NCBI GenBank assembly: GCA_900642245.1
Contig: CAAAJI010001014.1
Location: forward strand, 1-15,369
Reading direction: 5' to 3'
Source: Fragilaria radians
Taxonomy: Eukaryota > Bacillariophyta > Fragilariophyceae > Fragilariales > Fragilariaceae
Length of the DNA stretch: 15,369 bases
In this document: in pieces, positions 7,241 through 13,650 of the stretch
Layout of the letters: every line of letters starts with the position of its first letter
Position numbering within the stretch: position 1 is the stretch's first letter
Made by a program: the position numbers and the translations under genes
Notes under the pieces: model-generated
Database searches by the model: none
What the model was told of the DNA's origin: nothing
The model's input: the letters and a program-made list of their open reading frames with translations, nothing else

Positions 7241-7773
7241 GCGCAGATTTGCCTTAGTCGCGGAATCTGACCGGCTAAGGAGCAAGGCCGGTAGCGGCTG
7301 TCCAGCTCTAGCGCGAGCACATGATCCCAGCCGTCGCGGCAGGCACCGGTCGATCCCGGCAGGCAGAAAATGAACGTGTCCTCAATCTGACCCGCAAAGG
7401 CACGGGACTGCAGCGTAGACACCCCCACGGTGCTGAGGCTTGCATGGTGGAATACGACCGAAAAGCCGTCCATTTCGCGGCGAAACAGGGGTTTAAGCGC
7501 TTCGGGGGTTACGTCTCGCGGCGTGAAACCGGTACCGCCGGTCGAAATGATCACATCGACGCCCTCGTCGTGAGTCCAGATCCGCACTTGGGTCCGGATC
7601 GCCTGTATCTCGTCCGGCACGATGACTTTCGCGACGAGCTCATGCCGGGCTGCCTGCAGCCGGCTGGCTAGCAGGCCTCCCGACGTATCGGATTCTGCCG
7701 TGCGCGTGTCGGATACTGTCAGGACCGCAATCCGCAATGGATGGAATGTCAGGCTCTCATCAATTCCTGCCAT
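7237..7773 (-). CDS. moaB: Molybdenum cofactor biosynthesis protein MoaB (molybdopterin adenylyltransferase-like)
   Basis: 178 aa. The MoaB/MogA family adenylylates molybdopterin to prepare it for MoeA. Motifs: LRIAVLTVSDTR (13-24), VIISTGGTGFTPRDVTPEA (74-92, with the GGTG and the Asp/Thr of the active site), and FCLPGSTGACRDGW (136-149), preceded by LQSRAFAG. Start ATG 7773 directly follows the moaE stop (TGAATG), consistent with coupling. The final CSLAGQIPRLRQICA is a little longer than E. coli MoaB. No separate mogA is seen, so this protein probably serves as the adenylyltransferase, as proposed for MoaB in organisms lacking MogA. Confidence 0.94.
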   Translation of the reverse strand: MAGIDESLTFHPLRIAVLTVSDTRTAESDTSGGLLASRLQAARHELVAKVIVPDEIQAIRTQVRIWTHDEGVDVIISTGGTGFTPRDVTPEALKPLFRREMDGFSVVFHHASLSTVGVSTLQSRAFAGQIEDTFIFCLPGSTGACRDGWDHVLALELDSRYRPCSLAGQIPRLRQICA

Positions 7774-8235
7774 TCAACTGCTCCACCGTGCTCGATCGAC
7801 CTGATCGATAACGGTTGGCTCAATCCAACGCGAACCGTCAACAGCATCTTCTCGTTTCCAGAAGACCGCCTCGGTCTTTAGCCTATCCATCGCATACTCA
7901 GCCGCTTCGAAAGCCCCCCGACGGTGAAGCGCCGCTGTCGCGACGAATACGATTGCCTCGCCTGGAGCCACCGCGCCGCAGCGGTGGACTAGGGCCAGAG
8001 CAGAAGTATTGAACCTGCGCGCGGCATCCTCGGCAATCTCTCTGAGCGACTCTTCAGTCATTCGCGGATGATAATCGAGGAAGAGGCCATTGACCTTACG
8101 GCCGCTCGCGGATTGTGGCCTCGCGACGCCGATAAAAGTGACGATGGCCCCCTCGTCAACGAGGTTTGACTGAAACGCCGCATATTCGTCAGTCGGATCC
8201 AACCGTTCAATTTCGAGACGTGCGGTGCAGCGCAT
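7774..8235 (-). CDS. moaE: Molybdopterin synthase large subunit MoaE
   Basis: 153 aa. MoaE joins two MoaD small subunits to form molybdopterin synthase, which adds the dithiolene sulfurs. Start ATG 8235 lies one nucleotide after the moaD stop (TGAGATG); the frame stays open upstream inside moaD but that extension is not family-like. Motifs: IVTFIGVAR (31-39), LFLDYHPRM (51-59), LVHRCGAVAPGEAIVFVAT (82-100), RRGAFEAAEYAMDRLK (105-120) and FWKRE (125-129). Lys120 and Lys127 match the catalytic lysines 119 and 126 of E. coli. The arrangement directly behind moaD is the standard one. No anomaly seen. Confidence 0.95.
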   Translation of the reverse strand: MRCTARLEIERLDPTDEYAAFQSNLVDEGAIVTFIGVARPQSASGRKVNGLFLDYHPRMTEESLREIAEDAARRFNTSALALVHRCGAVAPGEAIVFVATAALHRRGAFEAAEYAMDRLKTEAVFWKREDAVDGSRWIEPTVIDQVDRARWSS

Positions 8236-8236
8236 C

Positions 8237-8479
8237 TCAGCCCCCCGACAGGGGCGGGAAAAACTCCACGGTCTCGGTACCGGCAAGCGCCTGGCTTTCC
8301 CCAACGACGGAGTCGTCGACGCAGGCTCGCGACCCTCGCCGAAGTTCCTCAGACGCATCGGGGAACATCTCGACGAGGACGTCGCGGAGTTTAACGATCG
8401 TGTCCGTCCCAGCAGGGAGATCGACGTGGATTTCCGACCCGAGTTTTTCCATGAGCTTTCCGTAGAACCTGATCTTCAC
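8237..8479 (-). CDS. moaD: Molybdopterin synthase sulfur-carrier subunit MoaD
   Basis: 80 aa, ubiquitin-like. The C-terminal FFPPLSGG ends in the Gly-Gly that is adenylylated and converted to thiocarboxylate by MoeB/ThiF-type enzymes (not seen here). Start chosen at GTG 8479 because a strong AGAGGAGG lies 7 nt upstream; the longer reading from GTG 8500 would place that ribosome site inside codons 3-5. The resulting N-terminus MKIRFYGKLMEKLG fits the family, whose usual length is about 81 aa. First gene of the moaD-moaE-moaB-moaC-moeA operon, with a leader of roughly 200 nt running back to an Fnr-type palindrome at 8721-8734. Confidence 0.93.
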   Translation of the reverse strand: MKIRFYGKLMEKLGSEIHVDLPAGTDTIVKLRDVLVEMFPDASEELRRGSRACVDDSVVGESQALAGTETVEFFPPLSGG

Positions 8480-8600
8480 CAAGAAACCTCCTCTAGACAC
8501 AGCTATCGAACTGCCGCGCGGTTCCGATGATCCACATCAACGAGTTTGGAACGATTGTGACGCAGGGCCCGCGAAGTATAGAACTATCACCGGGAACTGC

Positions 8601-8690
8601 TGGCAAAGCCAAGTCTGCATTGATGACGGGCCGATTCCCGCCCGCAGGCCCGCGATCGCAGAGAGCGTTCTGCTTGCCTCCACCGCGGTC
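8601..8690 (-). ncRNA. Candidate structured 5' leader of the moa operon
   Basis: Read on the minus strand, three consecutive hairpins occur upstream of moaD. GCAGA pairs with TCTGC (8673-8658, 6-nt loop). CGGGCC pairs perfectly with GGCCCG (8652-8627, 14-nt loop). TGGC pairs with GCCA around TTT (8611-8601). A leader of about 200 nt before moaD is long for a tightly packed operon and could hold a cis-acting RNA. I cannot match it to the known Moco riboswitch consensus by eye, so the class is left open. Confidence 0.35.
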
Positions 8691-8720
8691 GAGCGATCTA
8701 GGCAGATATTCAATGCATAT

Positions 8721-8734
8721 TTGACATAGGTCAA
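8721..8734. promoter_or_regulatory. Perfect Fnr/Dnr-type operator TTGAC-N4-GTCAA
   Basis: TTGACATAGGTCAA is a perfect inverted repeat of TTGAC with a 4-nt spacer, the format bound by Fnr, FixK and Dnr regulators (TTGAT/C-N4-A/GTCAA). On the minus strand a weak -10-like TAGATC (8700-8695) has its centre 30 nt from the box centre, near the class II activation geometry (box at about -41.5), pointing at the moaD operon. On the plus strand the equivalent TAATCC (8756-8761) is poorer, but the box could also serve the small genes from 8989. The Fnr-type protein at 2208-2933 has a matching recognition helix. Confidence 0.7.
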
Positions 8735-8988
8735 CGCAGATTGTTCGGCGCCGCCTAATCCAGATCATGAATAGGAATTCATCGTGTGGATGCGATCCAC
8801 GGAAATTAGTCAGCTCACCGGAGCGCGTTGACCAGCGGCGGGGCACATTAGGCCGTCCGACTCACGCATTCGCGCCATGGGGCAAGCTGCAACGTCTCGG
8901 CTGAGGCGGCGCATCGAAGCGGCGAGTTACCCGCTTGGACCGACGCCGGTAGGTTGGCTGATATTGTGAAGACCCTGGAGGGCTGAAC

Positions 8989-9306
8989 ATGGACCTGGAC
9001 CTGGACTATCTTTTGTACCGGTTACGGACTGAGTGGTTTCGCTCGGAAAGGGCGTCCTGCGATCGAGCACGTAGGGCACATGCAGAACTCGCTGCGCTTT
9101 ACGAGCAGGCTATCGAAGATTTGATGCGACAGGGCGAACAAGCTACAGGAACGCCGCGTGGCGCGAAACATCGCGGGCAAACGCCGCCTGACGATATATT
9201 TCCTTACGCAACATATTTGGGACATGGCGCGATGGGAAAGCGCTCCGCTCCCGCGTACTCATTGCAGCGGAAAGGAATAAGCGATGTTTTGCCCAGAGTG
9301 CGGTGA
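8989..9306 (+). CDS. Small hypothetical helical protein
   Basis: 105 aa starting at ATG 8989, with GGAGG upstream in CTGGAGGGCTGAAC. Residues about 5-45 (YLLYRLRTEWFRSERASCDRARRAHAELAALYEQAIEDLM) form an amphipathic helical pair resembling short, often multi-copy, hypothetical proteins of sphingomonads, in which the visible pattern is a basic helix, a Cys and a RRAHAELA stretch. The C-terminal half is low in structure and may be poorly conserved. It overlaps the next gene by 23 nt. Function unknown; first of four small plus-strand genes downstream of the Fnr-type box. Confidence 0.7.
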   Translation: MDLDLDYLLYRLRTEWFRSERASCDRARRAHAELAALYEQAIEDLMRQGEQATGTPRGAKHRGQTPPDDIFPYATYLGHGAMGKRSAPAYSLQRKGISDVLPRVR

Positions 9307-9664
9307 GGTAGTCGGACCCGGACCGCTCGACGTGAGAAGTGCGATGGCGGAAAACGCGTCTGAGCCGAGCGACCACCTACGGACTTTCCCCTCTGTAAAG
9401 TGCTGCCTAGCCAGTAAACCTGTCGGCATGGTTGAAATTAGCGCAGACGGCATCAGTGTTGATGCGGATGTCATCGCTTCCGGGCTCAATCTGGAAGTCT
9501 CTGGTATTCAGTCGATGATGAAGGCCGGCGAGATTACATGCATCTTTGAACGCGGCGAGGGCGACGACACTGGGCGTAACCGCCTGACGTTCAGCCACGG
9601 CAGCGCTCGATTCCGCATTTTTACCGATACCAGCGGTGGTGTAATCGCCGCCGAGCGACTCTAA
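9284..9664 (+). CDS. DUF6522-like protein with N-terminal CxxC extension
   Basis: 126 aa from ATG 9284, which has AAAGGA about 10 nt upstream. The C-terminal part from residue 49 (MVEISADGISVDADVIASGL, then MMKAGEITCIFERGEGDDTGRNRLTFSHGSARFRIFTD) matches what I know of the DUF6522 family: a short alpha/beta domain with a GRxRLTFxHG core. The first 48 residues, MFCPECGEVVGP and later VKCC, look like half of a zinc ribbon and are not typical. Translation could instead begin at ATG 9344 or 9428, making a standard short DUF6522 protein. Function unknown; members I recall lie near respiratory or denitrification genes, which fits this context but is not proof. Confidence 0.75.
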   Translation: MFCPECGEVVGPGPLDVRSAMAENASEPSDHLRTFPSVKCCLASKPVGMVEISADGISVDADVIASGLNLEVSGIQSMMKAGEITCIFERGEGDDTGRNRLTFSHGSARFRIFTDTSGGVIAAERL

Positions 9665-9719
9665 TCAATGAAGCGGCGGGTCTCGCCTCGAGTCCGCTTT
9701 CAGTCAGGAGAACGTGCCG

Positions 9720-10043
9720 ATGGCCATTGACCATGCTCTTCCGGGCCAAAGCTTGCACCTCGGTTCCGGTGGATCGGCCCTGGGAGACGCGAGAACGATG
9801 GCTTTAGTCAAGACCGACCGTTTTGAGGCGGTCAGGCTCGTGCTTCAAGCTGGGGCGAGAATCCCCTCCCACGCGGTTTCAGGCTACATCAGCCTGCAAT
9901 GTATTGAAGGCGATGTGGACGTCGAGGCGATAGGTACCACTAATCTCATGCCCGGTGACTGGATGTACTTAGACAGAGGTCAGCATCATAGCCTGACTTC
10001 AACTAACGACAGTACGCTGCTGCTGACTATCTATTTCGACTGA
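9720..10043 (+). CDS. Cupin-domain protein
   Basis: 107 aa. ATG 9720 lies 9 nt behind AGGAG, preferred over GTG 9714 at 3 nt. The sequence is a single cupin barrel: FEAVRLVLQAGARIPSHAVSGYISLQCIEGDVDVEA resembles cupin motif 1 in a short form, and LMPGDWMYLDRGQHHSLTSTNDSTLLLTI resembles motif 2 with two histidines. Motif 1 has one clear His (SHAVSG) and lacks the usual HxH pair, so metal binding is uncertain. Such small cupins near Fnr-controlled genes are of unknown role, possibly sensing or stress-related. It is in line with the DUF6522-like gene 55 nt upstream and the DUF454 gene 27 nt downstream. Confidence 0.82.
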   Translation: MAIDHALPGQSLHLGSGGSALGDARTMALVKTDRFEAVRLVLQAGARIPSHAVSGYISLQCIEGDVDVEAIGTTNLMPGDWMYLDRGQHHSLTSTNDSTLLLTIYFD

Positions 10044-10070
10044 GCGCCGCCTCGGCCGGACAATGCCCGC

Positions 10071-10442
10071 ATGCCTAATCGCTTAACGAGAATAGCTTAC
10101 TCGTTCGCAGGGGGAATCTCGCTCTTAATTGGGGCGTGTGGGCTCGTCCTGCCGATTCTGCCCACCATACCTTTCGTGCTCCTGGCAGCGTTCTGCTTTG
10201 CGAGAAGCAGCCCAAGAATCGAGCAGAAACTGGTCAAGCACAGAACGTTTGGCCGGCATATCGAAGCATGGCGCACCAATGGGGGCATCAGCGGGAGAGG
10301 TAAACGAGCGGCCTGCGTAGCATTCACGGCTAGCGCGGTTCTCGCAATTGCTTTGCTGGAGGGGCCCGCGGCGCTGATACCCGTGGTGATCGCTATCGTA
10401 GGGATTGGCTGGATCGCTAGCCGACCATCACCAGTGGAGTGA
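10071..10442 (+). CDS. YbaN/DUF454-family inner-membrane protein
   Basis: 123 aa. Two hydrophobic regions, about residues 9-45 and 80-116, flank a basic cytoplasmic loop. The family core is obvious: GACGLVLPILPTIPFVLLAAFCFARSSPRIEQKLVKHRTFGRHIEAWRTNGGI (residues about 22-74), the DUF454/YbaN signature LPxLPTxPFxLLAAxxFARSSPRxxxxLxxHxxFG. The final hydrophobic stretch, ALIPVVIAIVGIGWIASRPSP, also fits. Function unknown in the family. It ends the four-gene plus-strand group. No strong ribosome site is seen at ATG 10071. Confidence 0.9.
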   Translation: MPNRLTRIAYSFAGGISLLIGACGLVLPILPTIPFVLLAAFCFARSSPRIEQKLVKHRTFGRHIEAWRTNGGISGRGKRAACVAFTASAVLAIALLEGPAALIPVVIAIVGIGWIASRPSPVE

Positions 10443-10809
10443 GAATATCCGAGACTAGTTCCACGCAAACGAGCGAATTTAGAATGTACCAGGCGAAAAA
10501 TGGCTTTGCGGACGTGGCCGGTCGTAGCCGGACAAAGGAAACTTCCGAAATCGGTGAGATGCGAGTTTCCAGATGAGCCGCCGACCCTATGATCTTCTGA
10601 CAAATAAAAACTCCCGACCGGTCAAGCCTTGCGGTTCCAGAACATCGGCCTTCAGGAATGTTACTTCGCCTCGAACGAATGATCCGAGCGCAAAGCTGCC
10701 GGCAAACCACTATGGGTTAGGGCGCAAAAGCAAAGTTGCTAATGAGTAGAAAGCCGATGGTGGGAAGACTATCGCTGCAAGCGGCGCTGATCAAAGTTAA
10801 GGGTAGGTC
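10443..10809. other. Intergenic region, nothing convincing
   Basis: About 367 bp, less GC-rich than the genes around it. Frames on either strand are short, compositionally unlike proteins and lack ribosome sites. No terminator with a T-run, tRNA or repeat was found. The last bases (AAGGGTAGGTC) supply the ribosome site of the DUF421 gene. Confidence 0.55.
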
Positions 10810-11301
10810 ATGAAGATTTTTCCTGCCGACTGGCTAAGCATCGTCGCGCCAGAAGCTCCGCTGCTGGAGCTCCTCGCTCGTGGAACGGCGCTGTATTTCG
10901 GGCTGCTTCTGCTGGTTCGTTTGATGCCACGTCGCACGGGCGGCGAACTCGCGATGATGGACTTGATATTCATTTTACTAATCGCGGAAGCTGCGGCGCA
11001 CGCTCTTGGCGACTATACATCTGTCGCGGACGGCGCGATCATGATCATAACTTTGATGGCCTGGAACTGGCTCGTGAACGCGCTTAGCTATCACATTCCC
11101 GCCATCGAGCGCCTCACCTCCGCACCTGCGATTGAAGTCATTCGAGACGGGCGGCTTTTGAGACGGAATATGCGCCGCGAGTATCTGACCGAAGATGAAC
11201 TGATGAGCCATTTGAGAATGCAAGGCGTTGACGATCTTGGGGCCGTCAAGTCTGCGTGCGTCGAGGGTGACGGCAAGATCAGTGTGGTGCAAAGGAAATG
11301 A
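10810..11301 (+). CDS. DUF421 (YetF/YcaP-like) membrane protein
   Basis: 163 aa. Three N-terminal membrane helices (about 20-40, 48-66 and 75-95) are followed by a soluble DUF421 domain. Signature pieces are RGTALYFGLLLLVRLMPRRTGGELAMMDLIFILLIAEAA and, in the soluble part, IEVIRDGRLLRRNMRREYLTEDELMSHLRMQGVDDLGAVKSACVEGDGKISVV. Both halves are complete and typical in length for short alphaproteobacterial members. The role of the family is poorly known, though Bacillus members have been linked to envelope and spore membrane functions. Start ATG 10810 has AAGGGTAGG about 3-10 nt upstream. Monocistronic here. Confidence 0.9.
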   Translation: MKIFPADWLSIVAPEAPLLELLARGTALYFGLLLLVRLMPRRTGGELAMMDLIFILLIAEAAAHALGDYTSVADGAIMIITLMAWNWLVNALSYHIPAIERLTSAPAIEVIRDGRLLRRNMRREYLTEDELMSHLRMQGVDDLGAVKSACVEGDGKISVVQRK

Positions 11302-11565
11302 AGTCGGCTCAATCGACCCCCGCACTGGTGAAGCGCGGAGATCGAAAGTTTCAGCATTTCATAGCGCTTAATCGATACCTAAGATTGCCCAAATACCTAA
11401 CGAATTCGATGTGTTACGCATCTGACCCGAGGGTGGGGTTGGACGCCTTCTGTTGCTAATATTTCCATTGCACTCACCCGCGCCATGCGGCGGTTCGTTC
11501 GAAGTGAAGCAGTCGTCCGCAAGTCGAATTCTGTCATCGTGATACGAGTGCTGAGCGATACAACT

Positions 11566-12333
11566 TTACCCCGTTGCCGAGTGAACGAGTTGCAAGCGAA
11601 GTTCACGTATCTCGTTTGCTAGTCGCTCGATATCACCACTTCCAGCTACCGCGGCGTCCGGCTCCTGCGCATCGCGGCCAACAAAGAAACTCGCAAAGCT
11701 CGCAGTGATATAACCGAATACAGCGAGACCGTAGACGGACAACATTAGGGCCAGGATGCGCCCTTCGGTGGTGACGGGCCAGAAGTCGGACCCGATGCTC
11801 GTAATGAGCATGGCAGTCCACCATAGGGCATGGCTGTATGAGGCAAAGCCGCCGTTCACTTCTTCGAGGGGCTCAAAGCTAACCATACCTGCGGCTCCCA
11901 AGAAAATGATCAGGATCGTTAGGCCGGCGACGTAACCGAATTGACGCCGACGCAGGGTGGTACGGAGCGCCTTCATGCTGCGGTTGGCGGTCCCGACGAT
12001 ACGCACGAGTCGCACCCCCCGCAGAGCGCGTGCCGCACGGAGGAAACGCAGCGCGCGAAACACGCGGAGTGCGGGAAGCGCAAGCGCCAGTACGGTTAGC
12101 CAATTTCGGCGGAGGAAAGGGATTTTCTCCGGGGCGAGCAGAAAGCGGATGGCGAACTCGGCTAGGAAGATAATCCAGATAACCAGTCCAAAGGTCGCGA
12201 GGAGATCGTTCTCGCCCCGAGCCAGTTCGGCTACCACAATCAGCAGCCACGCGAGACTGAGCAAGGCCATTGGCACCCTCAACCAATCGTCGAGGTCCTC
12301 CAGCACATTCCAACGTTCGCTTGCCGAAGCCAT
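11566..12333 (-). CDS. Voltage-gated ion channel (six-helix) with atypical selectivity filter
   Basis: 255 aa, minus strand, six predicted membrane helices plus a short C-terminal coil. S1-S2 cover about 20-66. S4 carries eight arginines at every third residue from 90 to 111 (LRVFRALRFLRAARALRGVR), a strong voltage sensor. S5 is about 134-153, the pore loop 165-188, and S6 192-218. The filter reads TSIGSDFWPVT (178-188) where a potassium channel has TVGYGDxYPxT, so it is one residue shorter and lacks the Tyr. A hydrophilic coil IERLANEIRELRLQLV closes the protein, possibly for tetramer assembly. I recall related bacterial proteins with GSDYWP, so this is a subfamily rather than damage, but its ion selectivity is unclear. 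Confidence 0.9.
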   Translation of the reverse strand: MASASERWNVLEDLDDWLRVPMALLSLAWLLIVVAELARGENDLLATFGLVIWIIFLAEFAIRFLLAPEKIPFLRRNWLTVLALALPALRVFRALRFLRAARALRGVRLVRIVGTANRSMKALRTTLRRRQFGYVAGLTILIIFLGAAGMVSFEPLEEVNGGFASYSHALWWTAMLITSIGSDFWPVTTEGRILALMLSVYGLAVFGYITASFASFFVGRDAQEPDAAVAGSGDIERLANEIRELRLQLVHSATG

Positions 12334-12719
12334 ATGAGTCTCCCTTGAAGTCCTGCTTCGAAGAGACGCGCGGGTCGCATCAGAGTGCCGCGTATGACAA
12401 CTAAATCATCTTGGAGGCTTGGATGAGCGGGTCGGCGATGGCGGATTAGCAATTATCGCCGTCGGCCGATCAATTAGCCAACCAGCAGACTGACTTAAGT
12501 GTTCGATAGTTTTCGAAACTGGACAGTTTGCTGAAGATCGTCTGCTTATGGATACCAAACAGAAGCCCGGGAACGACCGCATTGGGCGCAAAGCGGACGT
12601 CATGAGACTCGGGCATTTCATCGCAGTTCCGTCCGCTCAGCCGTTGAAGCAACGGTATCTGCTTATGATGTGATGTTTACTCCGTGGTGAAATAGTCAAC
12701 GTCGCGGCGATTGGGGCTT
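12334..12719. other. Intergenic region with one weak small frame
   Basis: About 386 bp between the channel gene (minus) and the XRE gene (plus). The only frame of note is a 41-codon plus-strand one from ATG 12548 to TGA 12673, without a visible ribosome site or family resemblance, so it is not called. No RNA gene or terminator seen. Confidence 0.5.
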
Positions 12720-12959
12720 ATGGCCCTTCGTCAAATTTTTGCCGCGAACTTGAAACGCGTACGAATCGAACGCGGTCTCAGTCAGGAGGAGCTTGCAAGC
12801 GCAACCGAAATTGACCGCACCTACGTGAGCCACCTGGAGCGTAACCGTTATAATCCCACGCTTGGAATGGTGGAGCGCCTCGCAGCATCGCTCAAGGTTG
12901 ATCCGATCGACCTCCTGCAACCAGCTGAGTTAGCCAAGCGTAGGACGCCTTCTGGCTAG
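12720..12959 (+). CDS. Small XRE-family HTH regulator
   Basis: 79 aa from ATG 12720. Essentially a single helix-turn-helix domain: FAANLKRVRIERGLSQEELASATEIDRTYVSHLERNRYNPTLGMVERLAASLKVDPIDLL (about residues 7-66), with the hallmark GLSQEELA and YVSHLERN helices and the PTLGMVERLAASL third helix. The tail AKRRTPSG is short and basic. Stand-alone XRE proteins of this size are frequent on genomic islands, as repressors of conjugation or prophage-type genes or with restriction systems; none of those partners is seen here. The ribosome site is weak (TTGGGGC). A TTG 9 nt upstream is an unlikely alternative start. Confidence 0.88.
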   Translation: MALRQIFAANLKRVRIERGLSQEELASATEIDRTYVSHLERNRYNPTLGMVERLAASLKVDPIDLLQPAELAKRRTPSG

Positions 12960-12971
12960 TCGTCTCCTCTC

Positions 12972-13217
12972 TCAAACATCATCCTGCCCGCTCGGACTGG
13001 CCTCATCAGCTAATATTACGCGAGCTTCAGCTTGAGTAGCAGTACGACAAACGCCATTCCGGAGGACAACAATCTCACCTGCGTCGTTTCGGAAATGCCC
13101 TCCCTCACCAACTTGTTGGTCTACGCAAAGCACACTGTCCAACCGACGGCCCGGTTTGCCATTCTCAACGTATAGCAGGGGCTGTGGTTGGCTGGCCGCT
13201 TGTTCCTCGGCCGGCAC
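12972..13217 (-). CDS. Hypothetical protein, possibly truncated
   Basis: Up to 81 aa from GTG 13217, but the frame is open further upstream (about 13300) without a proper ATG, so the true start is unclear or lost. A Gln/Ala/Glu-rich N-terminus leads into LLYVENGKPGRRLDSVLCVDQQVGEGGHFRNDAGEIVVLRNGVCRTATQAEARVILADEA, which looks like a small beta-rich domain. I do not recognise the family. It lies among remnants of mobile-element genes on the same strand and is probably accessory DNA. Confidence 0.45.
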   Translation of the reverse strand: MPAEEQAASQPQPLLYVENGKPGRRLDSVLCVDQQVGEGGHFRNDAGEIVVLRNGVCRTATQAEARVILADEASPSGQDDV

Positions 13218-13218
13218 A

Positions 13219-13500
13219 TCAGACGGCGCCGTAAGTTCCTCGTTCTGAGCAGCCTCTTGCTGCGAAACTAGAATGTGAGCCCCAGCGCCTGGGACGCCTC
13301 CAAGCCGGGCGCGAAAACCTCGACGACGAATTCAGTATCGACTGCAGGCCGTATTCCCCGCAGTAGATCGGAAAGACCGTGTCGGTTCGTAATCGATCGG
13401 ACTCTGGCCAGTCCTCGGGATGCTCTGCATTCTGCGCGTAGAGATGTTCTGACGCCCAATGCTGCAGCCTGTAGCGCTGACGCCAGTCGCGGCGGGCCAT
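13219..13500 (-). pseudogene. Hypothetical accessory gene, apparently frameshifted
   Basis: The frame from ATG 13500 begins well (MARRDWRQRYRLQHWASEHLYAQNAEHPEDWPESDRLRTDTVFPIYCGEYGLQS) but after about residue 54 becomes low-complexity Arg/Ser. In another frame the same DNA (about 13340-13268) reads VDTEFVVEVFAPGLEASQALGLTF followed by a stop, which looks more natural. This suggests a frameshift near 13340. No family is recognised. The gene starts 4 nt after the stop of the DUF3768 remnant and is part of the same minus-strand remnant cluster. Confidence 0.45.
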
Positions 13501-13503
13501 CTG

Positions 13504-13650
13504 TTAATACTCGCTGGCAAGCATGACCGTCATTACCCGCGTCGTGACGCGTACGTTGGCCGAATCCGGCGAACCGTATTTCATTGTGGTATCGTAATAA
13601 TCTATCTTCCAGAGTAGATCCTCGCCCCACAGCGTTAGATCCCCATCCTG
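13504..13650 (-). pseudogene. DUF3768-family C-terminal remnant
   Basis: A frame without a start codon reads DGDLTLWGEDLLWKIDYYD (from about 13647), then a stretch with KYGSPDSANV and TRVMTVMLASEY, ending in TAA at 13506-13504. This is the characteristic C-terminus of DUF3768 proteins (typically FWKIDYYD, GSPDPAD, VTTRVLTIMLAEEY), small proteins usually encoded on plasmids and integrative elements. The N-terminal half is gone and its place is taken by a truncated recombinase, so a deletion joined the two. Not functional as read. Confidence 0.75.

Larger units (their letters stand above)
8480..8988. other. Intergenic region with leader RNA candidate and Fnr-type box; no gene seen
   Basis: Some 509 bp between moaD (minus) and the first small plus-strand gene. 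Short open frames on both strands lack ribosome sites and family signatures, so I call none of them. On the minus strand the stretch from about 8690 to 8480 would be the moaD leader and has three strong hairpins (8658-8673, 8627-8652, 8601-8611). A perfect palindrome at 8721-8734 fits an Fnr-type operator. From 8735 to 8988 on the plus strand I see only a weak 30-codon frame at 8877 and the ribosome site before 8989. Confidence 0.6.

Noticed and set aside
8480..8690. Assigning the moaD leader to the known Moco riboswitch class
   Set aside because: Hairpins are visible, but I could not match the conserved nucleotides of that motif by eye; left as an unclassified candidate.
8493..8846. Minus-strand frame of 117 codons and a plus frame at 8527 upstream of moaD
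   Set aside because: No ribosome site, odd composition, spans the Fnr-type box and the presumed leader; not family-like. I also tested the idea of a moaA remnant and saw no C-terminal MoaA signature.
10097..10710. Minus-strand frames opposite and after the DUF454 gene
   Set aside because: Shadow of the DUF454 gene and AT-richer spacer; no ribosome site or motif.
12548..12673. 41-codon plus-strand frame before the XRE gene
   Set aside because: No ribosome site, no recognisable family; too weak to call.
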